From: Dysgonamonadaceae bacterium
Lineage (GTDB): Bacteria; Bacteroidota; Bacteroidia; Bacteroidales; Dysgonomonadaceae
Assembly (NCBI GenBank): GCA_031254645.1
Contig: JAIRUA010000007.1
Location: 248,001 to 312,000 of the forward strand
Direction: 5' to 3'
Length of the DNA stretch: 64,000 bases
Made by a program: the position numbers and the translations under genes. Positions 35,377 through 44,944 of this stretch are shown piece by piece. How positions within the stretch are numbered: the first letter of the stretch is position 1; each line of letters starts with the position of its first letter. A model generated the notes under the pieces. It did no database searches. It was not told the origin of the DNA and worked only from the letters and a program-made list of their open reading frames with translations.

Positions 35377-36393
35377 TTGAATCGAATGCAACGCACAAAG
35401 CTCAATTGGTTTTTCTTTACACTTTTGCTCATTGCAGCGGTTATTGGCGCAATGCTTCTATCGCTCAGCACGGGCGAAATCCGTATTCCAATGAGTGATA
35501 TCCCTCGTCTCTTGAGCGATAAAGAGAGTATGGAATACGGTGTGTTGGCATTTATTCGTATTCCGCGTACGTTATTGGGCTTTGCCATTGGCGGCGGATT
35601 GAGTTTAGCCGGAGCCATTTTGCAAGGAATTTACCGAAATCCGCTCGTAGAGCCATATACGCTTGGTATTTCGGGTGGAGCGTCGCTTGGCATTACATTT
35701 GCGATTGTGGCGGGATTGCATTTATTAAACATTCTTTTTTTACCGTTGGCAGGATTTATCGGTGCGTTTATAACGATTTTTTTGGTTTATACGTTGAGCG
35801 TTCGCAGCGGCGCGTTGAGCATCAATCGAATGTTGCTTATCGGCGTGATGATTAGTTTTATCGCCTCATCGTTGATGATGTTTTTGATGTCGATAACCGA
35901 CCCAAACAATATTCACGGAATCGTGTTTTGGATAATGGGCTCGCTAAATGAATCAAATCCGGTGATGATTGGGGGAATAGTTCTCCTGTCTGTTGTATGT
36001 TTACTTGTTTCATATCTTTTCGTGGTTCCGCTCAATGCTTTGCGATTGGGTGAAGAAAAAGCGCGACATTTGGGAATTAATGCCAATGCAACCATTCGCA
36101 TTCTATTCATCATCACATCGTTGTTAACAGGTGCGTGCATTGCCGTTGCCGGCGTTATCGGATTCGTTGGACTGGTTATTCCGCATATCGTTCGCCTTTG
36201 GGTGGGAACAGATTATCGCATTATGCTCATCACTTCGTTTTTGAGCGGAAGCGTTTTTTTGATTTTGTGCGATGTAGTTGCCCGTACCATTATTTCGCCG
36301 CACGAATTGCCTATCGGGGTCATTACCGGCATTGTTGGTGGTATTGTTTTTATCGTTTTGTTGAGTCGTTCGCAGAAAAAAACATTGGCGTAA
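35377..36393 (+). CDS. btuC: Cobalamin ABC transporter permease (BtuC/FecCD family)
   Basis: The 338-residue inner-membrane protein has about ten transmembrane helices and the FecCD-family signatures RIPRTLLGFAIGGGLSLAGA, NPLVEPYTLGISGGASLG, GVIGFVGLVIPHIVRL and DVVARTIISPHELPIGVIT. It forms the channel of the corrinoid importer. It starts 3 bases after cobO and is followed by the ATPase gene with a 1-base gap. Confidence 0.92.
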   Translation: MNRMQRTKLNWFFFTLLLIAAVIGAMLLSLSTGEIRIPMSDIPRLLSDKESMEYGVLAFIRIPRTLLGFAIGGGLSLAGAILQGIYRNPLVEPYTLGISGGASLGITFAIVAGLHLLNILFLPLAGFIGAFITIFLVYTLSVRSGALSINRMLLIGVMISFIASSLMMFLMSITDPNNIHGIVFWIMGSLNESNPVMIGGIVLLSVVCLLVSYLFVVPLNALRLGEEKARHLGINANATIRILFIITSLLTGACIAVAGVIGFVGLVIPHIVRLWVGTDYRIMLITSFLSGSVFLILCDVVARTIISPHELPIGVITGIVGGIVFIVLLSRSQKKTLA

Positions 36394-36394
36394 A

Positions 36395-37222
36395 ATGATG
36401 AAAGAGTTATTGATACTTCACGATATTTCTTGCGGATATGGCGACGGGTTTCATATCGAAGACATCGGTTTTTCACTTTCCGAAGGAGCATTTACAGGGA
36501 TTATCGGTCCAAATGGGTCGGGAAAAACGACACTTTTTCGGGGCATTACAGGCGATTTGTCATTGCAAAAAGGCTCCATTGTCTTCGACGGAAAAGATTT
36601 GTCGAAACTACCGCTTCGAGAAAAAGCACAAAATCTCTCTATCGTTTCGCAATTTACAGAAACAACGAATATCACGGTCGAAGAATACGTGATGATGGGG
36701 CGATTACCATATCGCAAACCATTTCAGTTTTTCGATAAAACAGAAGATGTGGAAATTGCGCATCACTATATGCATTTGACAAATACCTATCGCTTGCGCC
36801 ACAAATCAATGATGGAATTGAGCGGCGGCGAACAACAAATGGCAAGCATCGCATCAGCATTGTGTCAAAAACCACGCTTACTGCTGCTTGATGAGCCTAC
36901 TTCGCACCTCGATATTACGCATCAAGTGCGATTTATGAATTTGATACAGAGGCTGAATGAAGAATTACGACTTTCTGTGATTATGATTGTGCACGACCTG
37001 TCAATGGCAGCCGAATACTGCGATTATTTGATAATGATGAAAAACGGACGGATTTTCGGAAAAGGCTCCCCCGAAACCGTACTTACTTACGAAAATATCG
37101 AAAAAGTGTATGATACGGTGGTGATTGTGAAGATAAATCCGATTTCAGGGAAGCCTGTTGTTTTTCCGATTTCGTGGCGACAACTTGCCACATATGAGGC
37201 ATCATTATCACTCAAACGATAG
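36395..37222 (+). CDS. btuD: Cobalamin ABC transporter ATPase (BtuD/FepC family)
   Basis: The 275-residue ATPase has Walker A GPNGSGKTTLF, Q-loop SIVSQFTE, signature ELSGGEQQM and Walker B LLLLDEPTSHLD, with the switch His in IVHDLSMA. It powers import by BtuC. The C-terminal extension of about 30 residues is ordinary for this family. Its 3' end overlaps the convergent TPR gene by 11 bases. Confidence 0.92.
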   Translation: MMKELLILHDISCGYGDGFHIEDIGFSLSEGAFTGIIGPNGSGKTTLFRGITGDLSLQKGSIVFDGKDLSKLPLREKAQNLSIVSQFTETTNITVEEYVMMGRLPYRKPFQFFDKTEDVEIAHHYMHLTNTYRLRHKSMMELSGGEQQMASIASALCQKPRLLLLDEPTSHLDITHQVRFMNLIQRLNEELRLSVIMIVHDLSMAAEYCDYLIMMKNGRIFGKGSPETVLTYENIEKVYDTVVIVKINPISGKPVVFPISWRQLATYEASLSLKR

Positions 37223-37946
37223 TTAATTTCGCTTTTAATGCTTCTGCTCTTTCTCGTCCTGCGTTATAGTTTGGATCTAATGAAATCGCTTTTTCAAGAT
37301 ATGCGATCGACTGGCTTCTGTATTTTTTATCTTGTCTCTGTTTTGCCCAAGCCCAATAGGTAAAGCTCATAACTTTCCAATTAGCATATTCACTATTCTT
37401 TTCTTGCCTATCAATGATAGACTGAAAGTCTCGTTTAGCATATTTTCGTTTGGAAAAGAAAATCCAAGGTAAATTTTCGGCTACGCTTCCTCTCATAAAT
37501 TCAGGTAAATAACTTACGTTTGAATACGCTTCAATTGCCTCCTTAAACATATCAAAAGCATCACCTATCAAGCCTAATTTTCTTGTTTCCGCACTAACAA
37601 GAGTCAATGCCGATGCCCTGTATGAAGCAATAAATGGTAATAATTCTTTTGTTGTTTCAGTTGCATGAAAAAGGTCACTCAATATATCGAAACTTTTTTT
37701 TGCATAACCTCTGAATTCTGTTTTAGAGAAAAAAGAGAGATTTAACGCCGTTTCGTGGTAAATAATACCGAGCCGTACTTTGTTTATCTCTGTTGGATTA
37801 TGCTCGAAATTTTCTTCCGTTTCTTTGAGTTTTTTCTTCAATTCAATTATATCAATTAGTTCCATTACATCATCTAATTGATGTTCGTAGACTTTTACTT
37901 TCGAAAAGTCTAATTGCTGTGCTGTTAAACTGTTTGCTATTGTCAT
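37212..37946 (-). CDS. TPR-like helical protein; signal peptide split by a one-base frameshift
   Basis: The annotated frame starts at MTIANSLTAQQLD. Upstream codons in the same frame read KLFTLIIIT, which is clearly the rest of a signal peptide, but they have no start codon and hit a stop. The expected start ATGAAATACAAA lies at 37981-37983 in the neighbouring frame, one base out, at a run of four A's. A single A inserted there would explain this. The mature part (about 230 residues) is all-helical with TPR-like repeats ending ISLDPNYNAGRERAEALKAK. It may be expressed without full export, or the indel may be a sequencing error or a phase switch. Confidence 0.65.
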   Translation of the reverse strand: MTIANSLTAQQLDFSKVKVYEHQLDDVMELIDIIELKKKLKETEENFEHNPTEINKVRLGIIYHETALNLSFFSKTEFRGYAKKSFDILSDLFHATETTKELLPFIASYRASALTLVSAETRKLGLIGDAFDMFKEAIEAYSNVSYLPEFMRGSVAENLPWIFFSKRKYAKRDFQSIIDRQEKNSEYANWKVMSFTYWAWAKQRQDKKYRSQSIAYLEKAISLDPNYNAGRERAEALKAKLTIV

Positions 37947-38048
37947 TGTTATAATAATTAAAGTGAATAATTTTGTATTTCATTTCCTCTGTTTTTGAAA
38001 TGAGATACAAAAGTACAATGCAGCAAAGGTGAATAACGATGACTTAGG

Positions 38049-38633
38049 TTAAGATTTTGATTTGGTATGAATTCTTTTTTGAATTCTGCTTAAACTTTCG
38101 GGGCTAATCCCCAAAAAATTGGCAATGTATTTTTGCGGTATCCGCTGAAAAAGGTCTGGTCGGTTTTTCAATAAATTATTAAAGCGTTCTTCGGGCTTGT
38201 CAGATGAAAGCGACATCGCAATGTCAGTGGCTCGTAGCGCTACGTTTTCAACCATTAGTCGTCCAAAAGTTTCATATACACTGCATTCACTGTATAATTT
38301 GTAGAGGTTTTCTTTTTTAATGACTAATAAGATTGTGTCTTCCATCGCTTGCAAATTCATTACGCAAGCCATATTATGGGTAAAACTCTGAAAATCGGTT
38401 ACCCAAGAATTTTCAAAAGAAATATCGCACGTTTTTTCTACACCATCTTTAATATGAAAGTGCCTTATTGCTCCCTTCACAATAAATCCGATGGAACTAC
38501 AAACTTTTCCGTCTTGAAGCAAAAATTCCTTCTTTTTTAAGTTCTGAACTTCAAAATGGGTGTCAATAAGTTTAAGTTCTTCGTCTGTGAGAGGAACGAT
38601 GTTTTTGCAGTACGTTTTTAGTTGGTTGTGCAT
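38049..38633 (-). CDS. Crp/Fnr-family transcriptional regulator
   Basis: The 194-residue protein has an N-terminal cyclic-nucleotide-binding-like beta-roll (FLLQDGKVCSSIGFIVKGAI), a dimer helix and a C-terminal winged helix with IPQKYIANFLGISPESLSRI. It lacks the Cys cluster of Fnr and obvious cAMP-binding residues. Bacteroidetes have many such regulators with unknown ligands. It is a single gene next to a beta-helix protein, with no clear target nearby. Confidence 0.88.
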   Translation of the reverse strand: MHNQLKTYCKNIVPLTDEELKLIDTHFEVQNLKKKEFLLQDGKVCSSIGFIVKGAIRHFHIKDGVEKTCDISFENSWVTDFQSFTHNMACVMNLQAMEDTILLVIKKENLYKLYSECSVYETFGRLMVENVALRATDIAMSLSSDKPEERFNNLLKNRPDLFQRIPQKYIANFLGISPESLSRIQKRIHTKSKS

Positions 38634-38681
38634 CTTTCAGTCTATTGAGAAAATTGCGGTTAATGAAGAAATATTTGTGAT

Positions 38682-40226
38682 TTACTCTTCCTCTACCACT
38701 CTAACACCCCGAAACATAAATGGATTATTGCTTACAACGAGCGGCAGCCCACTTTTTGTAGTTAAATTTTTGATAAAAACTTCTTCCGTCACCGTGTAAG
38801 GATATTTTTCTATAAATGCCTCACTTGTGTTTGCACTATTGAGATTGAAAAATAATTTAGGTCCCGAGTACCCTTCCAACGGCGGATTACTGTCGTTGAT
38901 GAAAAGTCCGTCGATGGTTATTTTCCTCGGCATAAAGCATTTGTATCCAAAATCGTGTTGTCCCGAATAACTTCCGCTTATCAAAACGGCATCGAATCGT
39001 TGTCCGTTGCGAGGATTAAATTCGCAATTGCGAATCACAAATTCGCCCTCCCACGTACTGCCGTAATCGCTGCGTAAATTGATGAAACTCCATCCGCTCG
39101 ATTTAGAATTTTCTATCAGAAATAATCCTTTACCGATAAGATTAATCCCCTGATGCCCTAACTCCGAATTTCTTATCGTTGCATTTAAAACACCTTTGTG
39201 TGCATCAAAACGCGAAAATTTCACATTATCCAACACGAGGTTTTTTGAATAATTGGAGCCGAAAATTCCCCAATATTCCGTATCGTGAATACAGTTTGTT
39301 TGCTTGCAGTTTTTAAATGTTACATTAATAGAACGGTTGACCAATATATCATACGTTCCCATCGGAACCGGAGCGTTTGCCCTGCCTATGGTGGTGTAGG
39401 TTTTGCGCCCTGATAAAGTACAATTTTGCACCATCACCTCTGCGCAATCCGAAATTCGGATAAATCCGTTGTACGGCGCGCCGTGTTCGAGTTCACCTGT
39501 TACGATATGATATAAACTATCAATCAACACATTAGAGCGTTTTACACCGATGCCGCGAAAATAGTAGGTATAGTTCGATTCCGCTTGGTTGGCAATTCTT
39601 GTAAAATGTCCACCATTAACGGTTAGCGTTTCGGTATCTATCGGATAAGCAATTATCGAACTGATGTTATCGAAATCCCAAATAATGGGCGTTTTTTCAT
39701 CTACATTTCCATTTTTATCAACCAGAAAAACATCGGTTTGCGGCGAGCCGTTGTCCAGGTTCAAACCTTCGCGTATGTAACGCATTGTTTCGTTGTCAAT
39801 TACAATGATAAGTGAATTGTGCGGCAGCGATAAATCGAGTTTTGTTTGACCTTTTTTTAATGTTTTAATCGTTGTTATTTCCACAGGGGGGAGTTTCGAC
39901 GAAATGTTGAACACCTGACTTTCTCGATTTTCAACATTCACATCGTCGATAATAAATTTGGCTCCACTCCAATCCGTATCAGTTTGTATTTGAGCGGTTT
40001 GATTTGCACCACCAATGTAATATGTTGCACCTGCGTTTGCTCTAACGGGCAATCCTGCTGCATTTGCTGCTGCGTGCGCTTTGACGATTGCATCGAAATC
40101 ATCGGTTATACCATCGCCAACAGCGCCAAAATCGCTGTAATATATGTATTTAACTGTTTCTTTGCTTGTTGCGGAGTCAGCAAAAAACAATACCATCAAT
40201 AAAAAAAATAAAATGCGAGAATTCAT
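38682..40226 (-). CDS. Secreted right-handed parallel beta-helix protein (pectate-lyase-like fold)
   Basis: The N terminus is a signal peptide (MNSRILFFLLMVLFFADSA). The opening YIYYSDFGAVGDGITDDFDA is the classical start of pectate-lyase/GH28-like beta-helix proteins (DFGAxGDGxTDD). The middle of the 514-residue protein consists of short strands with periodic Asn (NCTLSGRKTY, NCKQTN, NSKSSGWSFINL), typical of stacked coils. No definite catalytic triad could be assigned. It probably acts on or binds polysaccharide. Confidence 0.78.
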   Translation of the reverse strand: MNSRILFFLLMVLFFADSATSKETVKYIYYSDFGAVGDGITDDFDAIVKAHAAANAAGLPVRANAGATYYIGGANQTAQIQTDTDWSGAKFIIDDVNVENRESQVFNISSKLPPVEITTIKTLKKGQTKLDLSLPHNSLIIVIDNETMRYIREGLNLDNGSPQTDVFLVDKNGNVDEKTPIIWDFDNISSIIAYPIDTETLTVNGGHFTRIANQAESNYTYYFRGIGVKRSNVLIDSLYHIVTGELEHGAPYNGFIRISDCAEVMVQNCTLSGRKTYTTIGRANAPVPMGTYDILVNRSINVTFKNCKQTNCIHDTEYWGIFGSNYSKNLVLDNVKFSRFDAHKGVLNATIRNSELGHQGINLIGKGLFLIENSKSSGWSFINLRSDYGSTWEGEFVIRNCEFNPRNGQRFDAVLISGSYSGQHDFGYKCFMPRKITIDGLFINDSNPPLEGYSGPKLFFNLNSANTSEAFIEKYPYTVTEEVFIKNLTTKSGLPLVVSNNPFMFRGVRVVEEE

Positions 40227-40249
40227 ATTGCGTTGAATTTAAGTGATTT

Positions 40250-41119
40250 TTATTTCATCTGATCAAATCCTTTTCCATACACACCCACTACATTACTTTG
40301 TGAGATAAAAGCGTCTTCATCAATACTTTTCACAAGTCGGAAAATAGAGGTTGATTCCGTTTTTCGAGCCAATACAATAATTACTTTTGTTGGTTGTTGA
40401 GAATACCACCCTACACCATCGATAACGGTACAGCCACGTCGCAATTCGGAATTGATATGCGATGCGATTTCGTTGTATTTCGTCGAAAAAATGATAAATT
40501 GTACCGATTGTCGTTTCCCATTAAGCACCATATCCACAGTGGAATACATTACAGAAACCACAATAAGCCCATAAATGATTTTTTCTAAGCTATGGAAAAC
40601 CAAAAACGAACTACCGACTATAAAAATATCGATATACAGCAATCCGCGTCCCATACTGATATAATGATATTTCGTAATTATTGCCCCAATAATGTCCGTT
40701 CCGCCTGTGCTGGCATTCATCGAATAAACAAGCCCAAGTCCTGCACCACAACAAATTGCGCCGATAATACTCGCCATCAATGGGTCAGCACTGATGAGCG
40801 ATTTCGTGATATATCGCTCGGCAAGTGCCAGCATAATGGTTATACCGGCAACGCCATAAAGCGTTTTCATCACATAATGTTTTCCCAAAACAAACCACGC
40901 TATCAGCAATAGAATAGAATTTATCACGAGAAAGGTAATCCAAACCGGAATGTTAAAGGCATACCTAACCAAAAGACTGATACCACCCAATCCGCCGGCA
41001 ACAATTTCATTCGGGATAATAAACCCCGTAAGACCTATTGAAAAGAGCATCAGCCCAATAGTGATTGTGATGTAATCTTTCCAATAGAAAGATTTGAGAT
41101 ATTTTTTTTCGTTCGGCAT
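40250..41119 (-). CDS. YitT-family membrane protein (DUF161/DUF2179)
   Basis: The 289-residue protein has six predicted transmembrane helices: GLMLFSIGLTGFIIPNEIVA near the start, then GGLGGISLLVRYAF and AICCGAGLGLVYSMNASTGG. A C-terminal soluble DUF2179 domain follows (RRGCTVIDGVGWYSQQPTKV). The family is widespread and its function is not established. It lies 28 bases downstream of the leuS C-terminal piece on the same strand, so the two may be cotranscribed. Confidence 0.88.
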   Translation of the reverse strand: MPNEKKYLKSFYWKDYITITIGLMLFSIGLTGFIIPNEIVAGGLGGISLLVRYAFNIPVWITFLVINSILLLIAWFVLGKHYVMKTLYGVAGITIMLALAERYITKSLISADPLMASIIGAICCGAGLGLVYSMNASTGGTDIIGAIITKYHYISMGRGLLYIDIFIVGSSFLVFHSLEKIIYGLIVVSVMYSTVDMVLNGKRQSVQFIIFSTKYNEIASHINSELRRGCTVIDGVGWYSQQPTKVIIVLARKTESTSIFRLVKSIDEDAFISQSNVVGVYGKGFDQMK

Positions 41120-41147
41120 ATAATTTTGACAATTTAGGGACGTTGAT

Positions 41148-42326
41148 TTATAGCACGATATTCACAATTTTTTTCGGCACGATAATTACCTTTTTCGGCA
41201 TTTTACCTTCCAACCATTTTTCGGAATGAGGATGCGCAAGCACCGTTTTTTCGATTTCCTCGTTGGTGGCATCGGCAGAAAATTCCAAAATGTAGCGCGA
41301 TTTTCCATTGAACGAAATAGAATAAGGAAAAGTATCTTCTTTCAGATATTCTTCGTTGTAAATCACCCATTTTGCGTTGAAAATACTTTCTTTGTTACCA
41401 ATAGCGTGCCACAACTCTTCGGTAATATGTGGCGCAAATGGTGAGAGGCAAATGAGTAAATCGTGCAAAACGGTGCGGTTGTTGCATTTCAACTGCGTGA
41501 GTTCGTTTACGCAAATCATTGCGGCAGAAACCGATGTGTTGAATGAGAAGTTTTCGATATCGAATGTTACTTTTTTCAGTAGTTTGTGTAACGATTTCAA
41601 CTCCTCTTTCGTTGGCTCAGTATCGGAAACCGACAGTTTACCGTCTTTGTAAAATAAATTCCATAACTTGCGTAAGAAACGATGTACACCGTCAATTCCG
41701 TTCATATCCCAAGGTTTGGATTGTTCGAGTGGTCCGAGAAACATTTCATACATACGTAAAGTATCGGCACCGTATTTTTCGGCGATATCGTCGGGATTTA
41801 CAACATTGTGATAGCGTTTTCCCATTTTTTCGATAGTCCAACCGCAGATGTATTTTCCGTCTTCGAGGATAAATTCGGCATTGGCAAATTCGGGTCGCCA
41901 CGCTTTGAATTTTTCTAAATCGAGTACATCATTTGAAACGATATTGACATCGACGTGAATGGGTGTAACTTCGTATTCATCTTTCAAATTCAACGACACG
42001 AATTTATTTGTATTCACAATGCGATACACAAAATTACTTCGTCCTTGAATCATTCCTTGATTCACGAGTTTTTTAAACGGCTCTTGTTCGCACGAAACGC
42101 CTAAGTCGAATAGGAATTTATTCCAAAAACGACTGTAGATCAAGTGTCCTGTAGCATGCTCCGTGCCACCGATATATAAATCGACATTGCGCCAATACTC
42201 GTTTTTTTCTTTGGATACGAGCACATTATTGTTGTGCGGGTCTTCGTATCGCAAATAGTATGCTGATGAGCCGGCGAAACCGGGCATTGTTGATAGTTCG
42301 AGGGGATATTTTTTAGTTTCTCTCAT
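41148..42326 (-). CDS. leuS: Leucyl-tRNA synthetase, C-terminal part of a split gene
   Basis: The 392-residue product begins [20 protein letters not shown] and continues through the rest of the catalytic domain ([20 protein letters not shown]), the KMSKS loop, here KMGKR in [14 protein letters not shown], the anticodon-binding helices ([15 protein letters not shown]) and the C-terminal domain. It is collinear with the end of normal LeuRS. The N-terminal half lies 2.6 kb upstream at 44945-46540. The break is in the variable loop before [13 protein letters not shown], so no conserved block is lost. The ATG overlaps the last codons of the 317-residue membrane-protein gene by 14 bases, giving it a coupled start. 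The pieces may assemble in trans, as split LeuRS does in Aquifex. Confidence 0.88.
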   Translation of the reverse strand: MRETKKYPLELSTMPGFAGSSAYYLRYEDPHNNNVLVSKEKNEYWRNVDLYIGGTEHATGHLIYSRFWNKFLFDLGVSCEQEPFKKLVNQGMIQGRSNFVYRIVNTNKFVSLNLKDEYEVTPIHVDVNIVSNDVLDLEKFKAWRPEFANAEFILEDGKYICGWTIEKMGKRYHNVVNPDDIAEKYGADTLRMYEMFLGPLEQSKPWDMNGIDGVHRFLRKLWNLFYKDGKLSVSDTEPTKEELKSLHKLLKKVTFDIENFSFNTSVSAAMICVNELTQLKCNNRTVLHDLLICLSPFAPHITEELWHAIGNKESIFNAKWVIYNEEYLKEDTFPYSISFNGKSRYILEFSADATNEEIEKTVLAHPHSEKWLEGKMPKKVIIVPKKIVNIVL

Positions 42327-43266
42327 TTGTATGATTTTTTCTCAAAAGTTGATTGTTTATATTATCTAATATTGAATTTCCTATTATCTGTTTGTCATTT
42401 AATTCATTAATGTTGTTTTCTATCTGTTTAATGCTTATTTGATTTTCAATTTTTACTTTTTGTGCATCATCTATTTTATATATAGAACGATGCATAACAA
42501 ACAACAAAGCACTTATCACGAAGAAAATGAGCCCCCATTTAAAGGATTTATAGCTTTCATCTACTTTTTCTGCTTTTCTATTATTTACCTTGATGTTATA
42601 TTTTATTACATCATAATAAGCGATAATTTGTTCAAAATATAATTCCTTTAATATGCTTTTGGTATGAGAGTGTATTAAAGTATGCCAAGGTCTTTGGTAG
42701 CTTTGCGCTTGTAGGTTCTTGATAGCAATACAGATACTCCTTATAAGCAACACTAATGTAAAAATTGAGGAAAATAAAAATACCCAAAATGTTAATGTTG
42801 TTATGTCATTTTTCAAACTTATTTTATCAATTAATAAAGGAATAATTAAAGCAATGACAGCAACAACAACTGAGGTTTGTCCAATTATTTGAGTCAATTT
42901 ATTATCAAGTAAACTTTGTCGTTGCTTTTCAAGATTAAAATTACTTTGTAAATATTCTTTTTTCTCTTTCAGTACATCAATTGAAATATTACTTCCATTT
43001 TTTCCACAATCTTTCATATAAATTTCTTCATATTCTTCTTGTGTATCATCAATTATTGTATCACACTCACATTCCGTAATAATTTGCTTAAAACTTATTT
43101 TTTCATTGACATTCTTTTTAATTATTATATTGTCCCATAACTCTTTATCTATGTCATTGCTGTAAAAAACTGCCCAAAACCAAGTAGGCATAGGTATATT
43201 TAAATGCTTAAATATAAAAGCAATTGGCTTTGAATATAAAATGCTTGGTTTGTGTAAATTTTTCAT
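42313..43266 (-). CDS. Membrane protein of the cassette inside leuS, unknown function
   Basis: The 317-residue protein has about four transmembrane helices in two hairpins ([16 protein letters not shown] and [20 protein letters not shown], then [20 protein letters not shown] and nearby), with a charged N-terminal domain and a coiled-coil-like C terminus (IEN and NEL repeats). No family is recognised. The DNA is visibly more AT-rich than leuS, as is usual for acquired genes. It shares the cassette with an Mrr-like nuclease and a rhuM remnant. A membrane effector in a defence locus would be one guess; there is no direct evidence. Confidence 0.6.
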   Translation of the reverse strand: MKNLHKPSILYSKPIAFIFKHLNIPMPTWFWAVFYSNDIDKELWDNIIIKKNVNEKISFKQIITECECDTIIDDTQEEYEEIYMKDCGKNGSNISIDVLKEKKEYLQSNFNLEKQRQSLLDNKLTQIIGQTSVVVAVIALIIPLLIDKISLKNDITTLTFWVFLFSSIFTLVLLIRSICIAIKNLQAQSYQRPWHTLIHSHTKSILKELYFEQIIAYYDVIKYNIKVNNRKAEKVDESYKSFKWGLIFFVISALLFVMHRSIYKIDDAQKVKIENQISIKQIENNINELNDKQIIGNSILDNINNQLLRKNHTNERN

Positions 43267-43268
43267 AT

Positions 43269-43921
43269 TTAATTGTTTTTATTTATCAAGTTTACAACCA
43301 CTTTTACCATTATATCTTTTTCTTCGGTGCGGCTTTCGGCAATCATTTTGTCTGAACCTTGATTTTTAAGATTCTTGTGATTGACAAGATTAAAATCAAA
43401 TTAATCATATTAATCTTGTGAAAATCACGGTTCAGACAATCTTGTTGTTCGTCGGCTGTAAGTTCTTTGTTTTTAATTACATTTGAGAGTAATTGTATTG
43501 TTTGTTTTAGGTCGTTGTATTGTTCGAGTTTTAATTTATCGTTGATGGCGTAGCCTTTGAAAATGTAGTCTTTGAGGACTTTGTTTGCCCAGATGCGGAA
43601 TTGAGTACCACGTTGGGATTTTACGCGATAACCGACTGAAATTATCACATCAAGGTTGTAAAGGTTAGTGTAGGACGTTTTTGTTTTTCCTTCAAGTGCA
43701 CCGTGTTGAGTGTTGTGTGCAAAATTTGCACTTGACACTTTTTCTTCAAGTTCGCCTTCATCATAAATATTACGAATGTGTCTGTTGATAACAGTTCTAT
43801 TTCTACCAAACAGCATTCCCATTTGGCTTTGTGACAACCAAACCGTTTCATTTTCCACAAAAACATCTATCGAAATATCGCTGTCTTGCGTTTGATATAA
43901 TATTATTTCGCTTTTATTCAT
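43269..43921 (-). pseudogene. Disrupted rhuM-family gene (N-terminal part, palindromic element, C-terminal tail)
   Basis: From the ATG at 43921 the frame encodes the typical RhuM N terminus (IILYQTQDSDISIDVFVEN, TVWLSQSQMGMLFGRNRTVI, YNLDVIISVGYRVKSQRGTQ, FRIWANKVLKDYIFKGYAIN). Similarity stops at KNKELTADEQQD, where the 90-base palindromic element begins; the last 29 residues of the frame are translated from it. On the other side a short frame MIAESRTEEKDIMVKVVVNL resembles the tail of RhuM proteins (43269-43346). About 100 or more codons between are missing. RhuM proteins are common in mobile and defence regions; this copy is most likely dead. Confidence 0.72.
43349..43438. mobile_element. 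90-base palindromic element with TGTCTGAACC/GGTTCAGACA ends (MITE-like)
   Basis: The ends are perfect 10-base inverted repeats, and the inner sequence (CTTGATTTTTAAGATTCTTG and the inverse ATTAATCTTGTGAAAATCACG) continues the symmetry. It resembles small interspersed palindromes with GGTTCAGACA ends that I recall from many bacterial genomes. It sits exactly where the rhuM reading frame is broken. It encodes nothing. Confidence 0.75.
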
Positions 43922-44001
43922 TCGTTTTCTTTTTGGGTATATGTGCATTTTACACACATCATAAATCCCAGAACAGAACTAATATCAACTATTTCAATTT
44001 T

Positions 44002-44919
44002 CTATTCTTCAAAATAATCCGTATCCATTTTTTTTATTTCGTAATTTGTTTTTGTAGAAACACCTACTCCGTGTTCTATCATTAACTCTGCTAATTCTTT
44101 TCCATCAATAAGTACAATTCTGTGTTCAATACTTGCCACGTAATCGTACGCACTTTTAGGATAATCAGAGGTTGAAATAAAAATTCCTTTTTTCGCTTTT
44201 TTAGAAAGAAGGGAGCCTGCAAAATCTCTGACTTGCCCAACAGGAACTGTTTTTTCCCACTTTTTTGCTTGAATATAAATAGAATCTAACCCTAATTTAT
44301 CTTCATTTATAATACCGTCAATTCCTCCATCGCCCGATTTTCCAATAACTCTGCCTGCTTCTTTACGTGAACCTCCATAACCCATTTTTATCAACAAATC
44401 GACAACTAAACGTTCAAAGAAGTTCGGAGAACATTCTTTTATTTTTTCAATCAACTCTATCGCAAGTTCCTCTTTTAGTTTAGAATATGAATATTCTAAA
44501 AGTTCTTCGGGAGCTGCATTCAGTTCAGCATTATTGTCTGTTCCAACAGAGTTTGATTTTTCATTTGTCCCTTCCTTCCCTTTTCCCAAATTTTCAAGAT
44601 ATTCAGGAAATTGCTTCAAAAATTTCAGATTTATCACCGTCGGTTTGGTTGATAATACTTCCAATCCTCGCTTCGTAATCAAATATGAGCCTCGCTTTGG
44701 AGTTTCAAGTAGCCCTGCTTTTTTCAAATAAGTCATTGACCATCCAACTCTGTTCCAGATTATATAATCACTTCCGCTATCATACATTTCTATGCGTTCA
44801 TCTTTTGTCAGTTGAAATTTATCGGAAATAATTTCTACTAATGCAGGTTTCTTGTATTCTTTTTTATCTGCAAATGTTTCTAACAACGGCAACATTATTG
44901 TTTGAAAATCAGGAATCAT
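44002..44919 (-). CDS. Mrr-family restriction endonuclease
   Basis: The 305-residue protein has an N-terminal winged-helix Mrr_N domain (MLPLLETFADKKEYKKPALV, GWSMTYLKKAGLLETPKRGS) and a C-terminal Mrr catalytic domain. The latter has FFERLVVDLLIKMGYGG, the PD-(D/E)xK-type centre GDGGIDGIINED and YIQAKKW, and GQVRDFAGSL. Mrr enzymes cut DNA carrying foreign methylation. It starts 25 bases after the stop of the leuS N-terminal piece and is the first gene of the cassette. It appears intact, with all catalytic residues (D in GIDG, Q-A-K). Confidence 0.85.
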   Translation of the reverse strand: MIPDFQTIMLPLLETFADKKEYKKPALVEIISDKFQLTKDERIEMYDSGSDYIIWNRVGWSMTYLKKAGLLETPKRGSYLITKRGLEVLSTKPTVINLKFLKQFPEYLENLGKGKEGTNEKSNSVGTDNNAELNAAPEELLEYSYSKLKEELAIELIEKIKECSPNFFERLVVDLLIKMGYGGSRKEAGRVIGKSGDGGIDGIINEDKLGLDSIYIQAKKWEKTVPVGQVRDFAGSLLSKKAKKGIFISTSDYPKSAYDYVASIEHRIVLIDGKELAELMIEHGVGVSTKTNYEIKKMDTDYFEE

Positions 44920-44944
44920 ATTATTATTTGTTTTACTATTTTAT

